Shown here piece by piece: positions 36,291 to 44,766 of a stretch of 64,000 nt of DNA. The DNA lies in NCBI GenBank assembly GCA_023459355.1, contig JAEWUM010000015.1, positions 1 to 64,000 of the forward strand, in the 5' to 3' direction. The notes beneath the pieces are model-generated. The model saw only the letters and a list, made by a program, of their open reading frames with translations. It did not search any database and was not told the DNA's origin. The position numbers were made by a program, and so were the translations under genes. How positions within the stretch are numbered: position 1 is the first letter of the stretch; each line of letters starts with the position of its first letter. The stretch comes from Bacteroidota bacterium. GTDB taxonomy: Bacteria; Bacteroidota; Bacteroidia; Bacteroidales; Paludibacteraceae.

Positions 36291-39278
36291 TTAACGCAAC
36301 AGTAGTCTTGATGTAAAAACATGCGTTGCATCCTGCGACATTACCCGGATGAAATAGATTCCCGATAACAGTTTTCCCCTATCAAACACGGTGGTTGATT
36401 GTGTTACTGGTTGTACACGTACCGGTTTACCACTGATGTCGAGTATAGTCATTTCATAGGTTTTGCTCATGTCGATATTCGGTAAATCGACTATAAAACG
36501 GTCTGTCGCTGGCTGTGGATATACGAGCGCCTGTAACTGTACCGGATTGTACACAGAGGATGCCGGACAAGTGGTTGTTTTCACCGTAAATTTGTTTCCT
36601 GAGGGGGCATCGTACTCGTAGCAGGTAGATTGCGTTATACCCGTGACATCCACCGACTGTGGATTCGCGTTTTTATTGAAAATTACGTTCACACTGGTGA
36701 TGCTTTCGGGGAAAGTATAACTAAACCAGTTATTCCCCACGTCATTCATCAACTGTCCCGGCCAGACGTCAAAGACATCCCCTCCCGCATTCCAGGCCCA
36801 AAGATGAACGCCTGCAGTGCCCCAATCGCCCGGACGTTTAAAGGAAACCGTAATACCACCCGGCTGTGGTTCGGGATCAGGCAGATTGGTGCTAATGTTG
36901 ATTTTATAATCCTGACCATTATTATTATCCCAGGTATTGTTTCCGTGGTTAATGACGAAATTAACGGCTGAGACTTTCTGAGCTGCATTATTAAACGGAC
37001 CAAGTGTTACCTGCCATTGGTCGCCAACCTTTACAAAGGGTGTTTCGAGAGCTGATCCGGTTGTTGCAGTAGTGCCTTCGGGACGATAAGCCATGTATGG
37101 AGTTGTCCAGCTACCACCAACCCCGTTCACACCCCAATGTAACTTACTGGAAGCTGTTGCGGTAGTACACGTAATTACAATTAAACTATCCTGGTTGGGA
37201 ACCTCAGGCGACCAACTCACACCGCCTGTACCACCTCCTGTATCTCCATCACCATTACCCACATACACATGCTGAATCGGTGTTCTGAACACATTTCCCT
37301 TTGAGTCGACCGCTTCCACATAGTAATCAATCAACACATCTTTTTGACCGGTAATTTCAGCATAACACAAATCTGCTTTTGCTTCCGGCAAAATGAAAAA
37401 GTTCAATTCACCATCACCAGTCGGATCGGCAGCCATCGGACGGCGGTTCATTTCGATCTCTTGCCAGGGACCAACTTCACTCCCACCAGCATAGGTGTCA
37501 TTCTGAATACTTTCCACCGGATTCCACCCATCATTGTCAATGCGGTATTTCAATGTGACTGATGCCAGTCCGCTCACATCATAAGCATAAGTCCACACAT
37601 GAAAATCGCTGGCATAATTCACTTTTTTATAACCGGTCGTTGGACCAAATCCTACCGAACCAGGATTATACGGATAGCGTTGCGGAATAAACACCGACGG
37701 CGGGGTCTGATCAACACCGGAATTAGCATTAATAACCCGTTGCGCATATTCAATTGCAATATTGCCGGTCATAGACGGTTTCACCTCCATGTCCTCCGCC
37801 TTTCCATAATACATGAAACCCGAATTCAATTCACCGAAATAAAAATGCCAGGCTTTTTCCGCGTTTGTAGCTGATGTCCCGCCATCTGCAATCTTGTCGA
37901 TGCGGAGATTTCCTCCCTCCAGATCTTCGGCCATGGTTACATAATTCTCAGTAGCTGTGATTACCGCCCAATTGCGGGCATCTTCCGTCCATCCATCCGG
38001 GTTAAAGCGATAATCAGACTTACTGTACAATGGCCACAACCAGTTGATGTACTGCGGATGACCCCAGTCGTTTTCGGCATTCACCCAGGCACCATCTTCC
38101 ACCCGTACAATGGCATTGGCAGGCACGGGATGATCATTCAAAAACTGCTGAATGGTGGTTGGTTTATAACCGGCGTTAGCAGCACCATGCGTAAAACTGC
38201 TCACCGCCTCATAATAGTAACTGCTTCCGCCACCCCAGGCATTGTCGCCATCGTGCGCCAACAAAAGGATAGTGGGTCGCTCAGTATTACTGTACGGTTC
38301 CAGTTTAGACTGCACCTCACCCACGTTAGCGCCACTGTAACCATCCACATAGCCAAAATAATTACACATCGGCACCACATCGATTTTATAAGCCACCCCT
38401 GTTTCGGGGTTTACATACTGCGCTTTGTGCGCCTGATAAGCATAAGGAACAGCCAACCGGTTGCCCCTGCCGTCGATAGTAGCGTCAAACCAATTAACAC
38501 CGGCAGTAGGCACCTGGTCGGCACGGTTGGGAGCATCCACATTGCCATTGATATTATAAGGATGTTCATAATCAGATAAAGTACGGGCTAATTTACTATT
38601 GGGCACTACCGACCATTCAATCCCACATTCGACCAAAGTCTGAATTATCCTTTCAGAAAAAGCAGCTTCAGCCGGCCAGTAGCCTTTGGAAGTCGTACCG
38701 TAGTATTTTAAATTTGTATATTGATGCGCCTGAATCTGTTTTTTGAGCGTACGGGCGCTTACCAAAGGAGAAAGGGCATGATCCCAGGTGAAATTCACGA
38801 TGTCTAACCGTGGAAATCCACCGGACGTTTTCCAGCTGATGGCCTCTTTGTATGGATTCATCCATCCAGCAGAATAACCCCATTGATTTTTCACCCCCAA
38901 AGATTGAATATTTTCCATCAGTCCGGCAGAAATACTTAACTGAGCACCGGCATCAGTCAGACTTTTAATGCTGCTAATCGCATCCCGCGGTGAACTTTGA
39001 TAGGCATTGACACGATCGGCTTTCGAAAAAATTTCTTCGAGGTTATTGGTAGGATGCGCCACGGCGCTACCCGGATACCGGTTCACACCACTCATTTTCA
39101 GCCTGTTAGATTCTTCGGCAAACTGTTTTGAATCAGGCTTGTCGACACTTTTATCGGCCCAATACACAGGCTGGTCCATGTGCCAAAGGTAGGTTGTATA
39201 AATTTTTTGTGCCCGGATTAGTTGAAAATTCAGCACAACAAGAAGCATTATGCTTACAATCGGTAGTGGTCTTATCAT
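36291..39278 (-). CDS. T9SS-exported starch-active glycoside hydrolase (GH57/GH119-like)
   Basis: A 995-aa secreted protein with signal peptide (to about residue 23). The N-terminal half (about 25-490) begins with YLWHMDQPVYWAD, resembling the HQP-type first motif of GH57/GH119 amylases, and contains LLLAHDGDNAWGGG, a plausible catalytic-acid region. Then come an Ig-like region (about 535-690), a first beta domain with HWGVNGVGG...NTWDNNNGQDYKI, and a second with GVHLWAWNAGGDVFDVWPG...VNVIFNKN, typical of starch-binding CBM25/26-type modules. The C-terminus (about 915-995) is a T9SS sorting domain. Family assignment is tentative; alpha-glucan binding is the firmer inference. Confidence 0.75.
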   Translation of the reverse strand: MIRPLPIVSIMLLVVLNFQLIRAQKIYTTYLWHMDQPVYWADKSVDKPDSKQFAEESNRLKMSGVNRYPGSAVAHPTNNLEEIFSKADRVNAYQSSPRDAISSIKSLTDAGAQLSISAGLMENIQSLGVKNQWGYSAGWMNPYKEAISWKTSGGFPRLDIVNFTWDHALSPLVSARTLKKQIQAHQYTNLKYYGTTSKGYWPAEAAFSERIIQTLVECGIEWSVVPNSKLARTLSDYEHPYNINGNVDAPNRADQVPTAGVNWFDATIDGRGNRLAVPYAYQAHKAQYVNPETGVAYKIDVVPMCNYFGYVDGYSGANVGEVQSKLEPYSNTERPTILLLAHDGDNAWGGGSSYYYEAVSSFTHGAANAGYKPTTIQQFLNDHPVPANAIVRVEDGAWVNAENDWGHPQYINWLWPLYSKSDYRFNPDGWTEDARNWAVITATENYVTMAEDLEGGNLRIDKIADGGTSATNAEKAWHFYFGELNSGFMYYGKAEDMEVKPSMTGNIAIEYAQRVINANSGVDQTPPSVFIPQRYPYNPGSVGFGPTTGYKKVNYASDFHVWTYAYDVSGLASVTLKYRIDNDGWNPVESIQNDTYAGGSEVGPWQEIEMNRRPMAADPTGDGELNFFILPEAKADLCYAEITGQKDVLIDYYVEAVDSKGNVFRTPIQHVYVGNGDGDTGGGTGGVSWSPEVPNQDSLIVITCTTATASSKLHWGVNGVGGSWTTPYMAYRPEGTTATTGSALETPFVKVGDQWQVTLGPFNNAAQKVSAVNFVINHGNNTWDNNNGQDYKINISTNLPDPEPQPGGITVSFKRPGDWGTAGVHLWAWNAGGDVFDVWPGQLMNDVGNNWFSYTFPESITSVNVIFNKNANPQSVDVTGITQSTCYEYDAPSGNKFTVKTTTCPASSVYNPVQLQALVYPQPATDRFIVDLPNIDMSKTYEMTILDISGKPVRVQPVTQSTTVFDRGKLLSGIYFIRVMSQDATHVFTSRLLLR

Positions 39279-39397
39279 AGCAAAAAAATTAAGTGATTCA
39301 TTTTTTGCAAAATAAGTCCGCTACTTAAAATAATGCCACAGGAAAGCCCTGAAATTCACCATATTTTACCTGCAAACGTTTGATGTTAAAGCGAATA

Positions 39398-40648
39398 TCA
39401 GTCCCGATCAAGTTTCCGTTGAATCTTACGGATTGCCGCCTCAATAGGTTTGTCCGGTTCAATCACGTTGAGCGGTCCCCAGAAATCAGGGTCAGAAAAA
39501 CCGTCTGCCGTCTCACTGATAATGACATTCGAACGCAATCGTTCCCTGAAATTGATTGCCTTGCTGTCGGAACTGTTTTCACGGTCGGTAACAGCCATTT
39601 CAATCGCAGCATAGTAATTCGAATTAAAAAGTTTTTTCTTCCAGTTGATCTTCATCCCCAGTTCTATCCGGCTATACGCATAATACCATTTACCGTCTTT
39701 TTCGATGTAATCCATGCGATAATCAGCTTGAATTGTTGTTACTTTGGCATTCAGCGGTTTTTTACGAATAAACATGCCTGTTGCTTTTTCTTCATTTTGC
39801 AGGTTCAAACTAAAAATAGCCGTTTTAAGCGCCATAGTAGTTGCATCAATAAAAAACTTTCCACTGTATAGCGCTTCGTCTTTTGTCGGATAATGATTGA
39901 AATTAACCACGTAAATCAACCGGTCATCCATCCATTCAATCCGGTCGAAAGTAAAATAGTACTTTCGAAACATTTCATCCGTAAACACAATGTCCGGATG
40001 TTTGACTATATCGAGATAGAGATTATTATACGGACCACCCATCAACTTAAACACCAGGGTATCAAGTTTGGTATAATCTGTTTGCTTTCTTGCTTTGTAT
40101 AACTTTGCCAAATCGTTGCGGTATGAACCATACGGTTGCTTTTGTATATCGACAATGGCTTCCGACAGAGAAACATAATTTCTTCCCTTACGTATGGATT
40201 CACGGTAAAATGCGGTCAAAAACATCTCCTGAAGCGAAAAATTCTCAGGTACTTTTTCGAACATTCTTCTTACCAGCACGTTAGCATCTTGTGTAAGCAC
40301 ATCTATTTGAGGAAGCTGAAAAGCAACCTGTTCCATCTGAATGATTCCTTTCATTGCATTCAGCTCTTTCAGACTAATTTTGCGGTTTTTATAACCAATA
40401 TGCCTGATAAATAATTTCACTTCTTCGTTCATTTCCGGCACTTTGACAACAAACTCACCTTCTGCATTTGTTACGGTGGCTATATTCATCCCCGAAACTA
40501 ATACATTGCAATAAGTCAGGGGTAAATTCGAGCTGCGATCTACAATTTTACCTCTGAATTCAATATAATCATGACCCGACTGAGCGTACACAGCTGATAT
40601 ACTCACTGCAAAAAGCAATAATATATACCTTAATTTTCCTGTATTCAT
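39398..40648 (-). CDS. Exported CarboxypepD_reg-like domain protein
   Basis: A 416-aa protein with signal peptide (MNTGKLRYILLLFAVSISAVYAQ), an N-terminal carboxypeptidase-regulatory-like domain (FRGKIVDRSSNLPLTYCNVLVSGMNIATVTNAEGEF, about residues 30-110) as in TonB-dependent receptors, and a longer C-terminal region of beta character (RMFEKVPENFSLQEMFLTAFYRES..., KWYYAYSRIELGMKINWKKKL). No barrel or enzyme motif is evident. Similar proteins occur widely in Bacteroidetes without known function. Monocistronic and divergent from tatA. Confidence 0.75.
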   Translation of the reverse strand: MNTGKLRYILLLFAVSISAVYAQSGHDYIEFRGKIVDRSSNLPLTYCNVLVSGMNIATVTNAEGEFVVKVPEMNEEVKLFIRHIGYKNRKISLKELNAMKGIIQMEQVAFQLPQIDVLTQDANVLVRRMFEKVPENFSLQEMFLTAFYRESIRKGRNYVSLSEAIVDIQKQPYGSYRNDLAKLYKARKQTDYTKLDTLVFKLMGGPYNNLYLDIVKHPDIVFTDEMFRKYYFTFDRIEWMDDRLIYVVNFNHYPTKDEALYSGKFFIDATTMALKTAIFSLNLQNEEKATGMFIRKKPLNAKVTTIQADYRMDYIEKDGKWYYAYSRIELGMKINWKKKLFNSNYYAAIEMAVTDRENSSDSKAINFRERLRSNVIISETADGFSDPDFWGPLNVIEPDKPIEAAIRKIQRKLDRD

Positions 40649-40766
40649 GACATTATTTTTTTGATTTATAAGATTATAACAAATATCGTATATTTTTGTT
40701 GATTCACGATAATACAGAAATAATTCTTCTGTTAAATTATGTTTTTAAACAAAAAACATGTCATGA

Positions 40767-40800
40767 TTTGGCGCTGTTTATCCAATAAAACGTATATTTG
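40767..40800 (+). promoter_or_regulatory. Putative tatAC promoter
   Basis: TTTG at 40767-40770 and TATATTTG at 40793-40800, 22-base spacing, 27 bases before tatA. Fits the Bacteroidetes pattern. Confidence 0.5.
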
Positions 40801-40827
40801 CAGTCTCAAATTTAAAATTATTATATC

Positions 40828-41028
40828 ATGTTAAACTTAATCACATTATGGGCATTGGGAACAGGAGAAATTATCCTGATTGCCCTTGTAGTATTGCTTA
40901 TTTTCGGAGGTAAAAAAATTCCTGAACTGATGCGCGGACTTGGAAAAGGTGTTAGCCAGTTTAAGAAAGGAGTAAAAGAAGTCGACGAAGAAATTAACTC
41001 CACCCTGAACGATACGAAAGACAAATAA
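40828..41028 (+). CDS. tatA: Twin-arginine translocase subunit TatA
   Basis: A 66-aa inner-membrane protein: one transmembrane helix ([15 protein letters not shown], about residues 9-23), the [16 protein letters not shown] hinge and amphipathic helix, and a charged tail. It forms the pore-like component that exports folded proteins with RR signal peptides. Thirteen bases from tatC; no tatB is present, as is usual in this phylum (family knowledge). Confidence 0.94.
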   Translation: MLNLITLWALGTGEIILIALVVLLIFGGKKIPELMRGLGKGVSQFKKGVKEVDEEINSTLNDTKDK

Positions 41029-41040
41029 ACCCCGGTTGTT

Positions 41041-41859
41041 ATGTCTGAAGAAGTTGATGGAGAAAAAAGCCTGTCATTTTGGGAACACCTGGAAGTATTG
41101 CGGTGGACGATTTTCCGTATCCTCATCGCGGTAGCACTTGTTGTTGCCTTCATTTTCACGGCCAAAGAATTTGTTTTCACAAAAATCGTTTTTGCTCCCT
41201 TAAGTTCTGATTTTTGGTTTTACCAGGCACTTTGTTCACTGGGTAACGCGATAAACCTACCGGGATTTTGCCCTGAGAGTTTTAATATCGAACTAATCAA
41301 CATCAACTTAGCCGGCCAGTTTTTGGCACACATAGGCGCATCATTCAGCATCGCGCTTATCCTGATTATACCCTATATTTTATTTGAAATATGGCGGTTT
41401 GTACAGCCGGCTTTGTACCCCAACGAAAAATCGCATGTAGGATTTGTATTCTTGTCGTCGTCTTTCCTTTTTTATCTGGGAGTAGCTGCCAGTTATTTTG
41501 TTATCTTTCCGCTAACCGTTAGATTTCTGGGCACTTATGAGGTTTCATCCTTAGTCCCTAATCAAATTGCCGTTCAGTCGTACCTCGGGACTTTATACAT
41601 CCTTACTTTCAGCATGGGTGTTATGTTCGAAATGCCGGTACTTGCTTACCTGCTTTCTAAATTAGGATTGATACATAAGGATATGCTTAAAAAAGTGAGA
41701 TCCTATGCTTTCGTTATTTTGCTGATTCTTTCCGCTTTGGTTACTCCAACCACTGATCCTTTCACAATGATGGTGGTGGCTCTGCCACTATATTTACTAT
41801 ACGAACTGAGCATTTTAGTTTGTAAAAGAAAAACAGTCGATGTAGAAGAAGATGAATAA
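41041..41859 (+). CDS. tatC: Twin-arginine translocase subunit TatC
   Basis: A 272-aa polytopic membrane protein that recognises twin-arginine signal peptides. It has the TatC start SFWEHLEVLRWTIFRILIA, six predicted hydrophobic segments, the first-loop to TM2 region FLAHIGASFSIALILIIPYILFEIWRFVQPALYPNEK and the conserved SALVTPTTDPFTMMVVALPLYLLYE near the end. Its stop is only two bases from the stop of the convergent endonuclease gene. Confidence 0.95.
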   Translation: MSEEVDGEKSLSFWEHLEVLRWTIFRILIAVALVVAFIFTAKEFVFTKIVFAPLSSDFWFYQALCSLGNAINLPGFCPESFNIELININLAGQFLAHIGASFSIALILIIPYILFEIWRFVQPALYPNEKSHVGFVFLSSSFLFYLGVAASYFVIFPLTVRFLGTYEVSSLVPNQIAVQSYLGTLYILTFSMGVMFEMPVLAYLLSKLGLIHKDMLKKVRSYAFVILLILSALVTPTTDPFTMMVVALPLYLLYELSILVCKRKTVDVEEDE

Positions 41860-41861
41860 TC

Positions 41862-44705
41862 TTATCTGATTATTTTTCTGAAAATTGAATAATCATTGTG
41901 CTGAATTGACAAAATATAGACATCCGGTGTCCTCAAATGTATATTGAGATGACTTTCTTTTACCACTTGCTGGTGGTATAAAACTCCGGAAATACTATAG
42001 ATACGCACAAGCTCTCCCCCTGTTAATCCCGATAAAAGCATGCCATCGATTGTTTCTGTAAACTTAATTTCAGGAAGTTTTGTGGGGATTTCACCAGTTT
42101 CCAGGGTTGTGGTTACTTTTACCTGATCTGACAAGGGAGAAATACTACTTCCCAATGTGGATCTAACAGTATAATAATAATCAGATTGAGGGTCTAACGA
42201 GTCCACAACCCACTCATTGCCAACTACAGGTTCATTTTGTAAAATATAATTAACTTCCTGATTTCCGTATATAATTGTAAAATCATCCAAAGCAAGATTT
42301 GAAATTGCTGCTTTAAGTGCGTAAGTAACCCTTAGTGCCCTTACATTCTCTTCCGTTTGAAAGGTATAATTCATCGTATATTTTGACGTGTTCACATAAA
42401 CGATGTTATCAACCTCAACCCAATTTTCACCAGAAAGCGCTTCAATCTTCAAAGATGAAGTTGATGCGCCCGAAGGAAACCGGTACATAAAACTGAATTT
42501 GGTAACGGGGTGCGGATATATTTTTGTTTGAATGTATTCTCCGGTATTTCGTAAAGCTAATGCCGGAGGAGCTTGTCCCCAGCTTGTTGTAGATGAACCA
42601 TAGTTTCCACTTGCTGTTCCCGACCACCCTTCCGGCAAAGGCTTCCCATTGGAGCCGACACCATCAAATCCTTCAAAAACAGTGGTATCAGCAGTTCCAA
42701 CCAATTCATATACATTCAATAAATAATTATTGGTGTACACATCCGGTTCCCAGTTCGCGGTAAACCGGGACGACTGAATATCCTTCGCAGCATTCACTTC
42801 CGGCGCAGATAATCCTGTTGTTTTAAATTGTATTGTGTTTACGGATCTGGTCGTGTTACCCGACTCAATTACATCTACATAATAGTTGTAAGTCGACTCA
42901 GGATTAAGCCCCGTTACAACAAAAGACGGTTTTGCCTGCGTTGAAACTGAATGTATAACTGGCACTTCAGGGGTTTGAAAAGTAATCTGGTGAGTCCCTA
43001 ATAAATCAAAGTAATCAATCGGATGAATAACCCACTCACCCTCGTCATATTGTGTTGTGGGATGTGTAACGGATGATTTTCTTTTCAAGGTTTTATTTTC
43101 TCCCCATATCAATGCCGAACCTGCATCCGGATAACCAACAATATCTATCATGATACCATTGTGATACAAGGCAATAGCATCATTCCCATTGAAACTCATC
43201 ACCGAGTCATTTACAGCGTCCGCAGCAGCCTCAAGTACGTTTCGGCTATCATTCAGTGCTATTAAATATGTTTTATTGTTTGTCAGAGTTCCACTCATCC
43301 GGTAAGGAGTTTTGAAATCACCTGCGCCATTACTTTGCTTCATCAGGGTATAATCAGACAAATCAAGCGTTTTGCCTGTTCCGTTGAATAATTCTATAGC
43401 TTTGTTATAACCGGAACCCTCTACATAAGAAGAAAACATTAAATTTCCTGCTTTTGACGCACCCTGAAATACGGTCAGGTGATAATCTGTTGCATGCGGG
43501 TTGGCTATCCAACTCAATTTTGCACCTACCGGCGTTTGCTCATCGGCCTCCAGCACCATGAAATCCTTACTGGCCTTTCCACTTATCGGCACCAATCGTG
43601 GCTGCGCGAGTCCCCCTCCCTGAATCATCAGGGTATCGATAAAATTTCCTGAAGATGTGGGGCAAAAGAGGAGATCAATATTTGTTCCGTTCAGCGCATT
43701 TTGCTGTGACAGACTGGTAGTTATAAGTGTAAAATTCAGATTGTTTCTTTTCAGCGAGAGACTGAGTCCGGACGTGATATTAGCTCCCTGAACAAAAATC
43801 GATTTGCTTAGTGTATCTCCCTGAAGAATGACATCAAAGTTCACTTTCTCTCCCAACCGGGGAGCAACAAGATAAGGGTCTGTTTCAACGGGGAACGGAT
43901 ACATGTTAATGGTATCACTGCCCCATATATAGTTTACCAAATCAGGATAGTCGATAAACGGATTTCTGTTTCCCTGTACTTTAAATACCTCCTCCTGACG
44001 AAGCACTTCTTTGATACTGACAGGATCCTGTTCATGCCATTGCTTTAACAACTCAATTGCCCAGGGTTTCCAGACAGGATAGGTGTTTTTATTGAGCATT
44101 GGAGAATTCCAGAATGGAGCTAAATCCTGGTACACGGTTACAACATAGAAATAAGACCGGGCGAAATCGCCTTTAAACTCGTTAGCCGGCTCAAAAACAT
44201 TACCGGTATAGCCCGGATAGGTTGCTGGGCCTACTTTACTTACACCATTGTCTGAAGTTGGAGTTCCGGTAACCACACCCAATGGGTTGTTACTTTTCGA
44301 CATATTTATCGAACCATCCGAAGGATAGAGATGGAACAAGTCTTTATAAACCGGCCATTCATTCCCACCCCACCAGCTTTTAGGGAAAGCGTGCTCAATG
44401 TGCATACCCGAAACACTCTTAAAACCATCGAAATACCGGACAATGGGCGAATACATATCGATTACAGAGCCATCCGGATTCTGATCTGTATAAAAAAATC
44501 CTTCCCAGGTATAACCCGTTCCGCTACCATAACGTAATACCCGTTGTGGTACTGCTAATTGATGCAAGGCTGTCTTCAGCACATCTTTTTGCTTGTTACG
44601 GGCATTATGATAGTAACCGGCAGGTATTTGAGCCGGGATTAAACCTGTGTAAATTACCAACAAAAGCCACAGGAAAATCAAGCGTTTGAATCCGTTTTTA
44701 TACAT
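41862..44705 (-). CDS. T9SS-exported endonuclease I with lamin-tail domain
   Basis: A 947-aa secreted protein. After a signal peptide, an endonuclease I domain (about residues 30-280) shows HIEHAFPKSWWGG (catalytic His region), FHLYPSDGSINMSKSNNPLG, GDFARSYFYVVTVYQD and RNPFIDYPDLVNYIWG. Then follow a beta domain, a lamin-tail domain (SYVEGSGYNKAIELFNGTGKTLDLSDY, about 425-570), fibronectin-like segments, and a C-terminal sorting-like region (about 870-947). It would degrade extracellular DNA at the surface, for nutrients or biofilm turnover. It is a paralogue of the following gene and is separated from it by 61 bases. Confidence 0.87.
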   Translation of the reverse strand: MYKNGFKRLIFLWLLLVIYTGLIPAQIPAGYYHNARNKQKDVLKTALHQLAVPQRVLRYGSGTGYTWEGFFYTDQNPDGSVIDMYSPIVRYFDGFKSVSGMHIEHAFPKSWWGGNEWPVYKDLFHLYPSDGSINMSKSNNPLGVVTGTPTSDNGVSKVGPATYPGYTGNVFEPANEFKGDFARSYFYVVTVYQDLAPFWNSPMLNKNTYPVWKPWAIELLKQWHEQDPVSIKEVLRQEEVFKVQGNRNPFIDYPDLVNYIWGSDTINMYPFPVETDPYLVAPRLGEKVNFDVILQGDTLSKSIFVQGANITSGLSLSLKRNNLNFTLITTSLSQQNALNGTNIDLLFCPTSSGNFIDTLMIQGGGLAQPRLVPISGKASKDFMVLEADEQTPVGAKLSWIANPHATDYHLTVFQGASKAGNLMFSSYVEGSGYNKAIELFNGTGKTLDLSDYTLMKQSNGAGDFKTPYRMSGTLTNNKTYLIALNDSRNVLEAAADAVNDSVMSFNGNDAIALYHNGIMIDIVGYPDAGSALIWGENKTLKRKSSVTHPTTQYDEGEWVIHPIDYFDLLGTHQITFQTPEVPVIHSVSTQAKPSFVVTGLNPESTYNYYVDVIESGNTTRSVNTIQFKTTGLSAPEVNAAKDIQSSRFTANWEPDVYTNNYLLNVYELVGTADTTVFEGFDGVGSNGKPLPEGWSGTASGNYGSSTTSWGQAPPALALRNTGEYIQTKIYPHPVTKFSFMYRFPSGASTSSLKIEALSGENWVEVDNIVYVNTSKYTMNYTFQTEENVRALRVTYALKAAISNLALDDFTIIYGNQEVNYILQNEPVVGNEWVVDSLDPQSDYYYTVRSTLGSSISPLSDQVKVTTTLETGEIPTKLPEIKFTETIDGMLLSGLTGGELVRIYSISGVLYHQQVVKESHLNIHLRTPDVYILSIQHNDYSIFRKIIR

Positions 44706-44766
44706 TTATCATTTGTTGAATGATAAATTTTCGGATAGTTTTGATTTGGTTATATGCTGATAGTTT

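Noticed and set aside
38058..38579. Antisense open frame of 173 codons opposite the starch-active gene
   Set aside because: Low-complexity I/T/H-rich translation typical of a shadow frame; the sense gene is continuous with clear domains.
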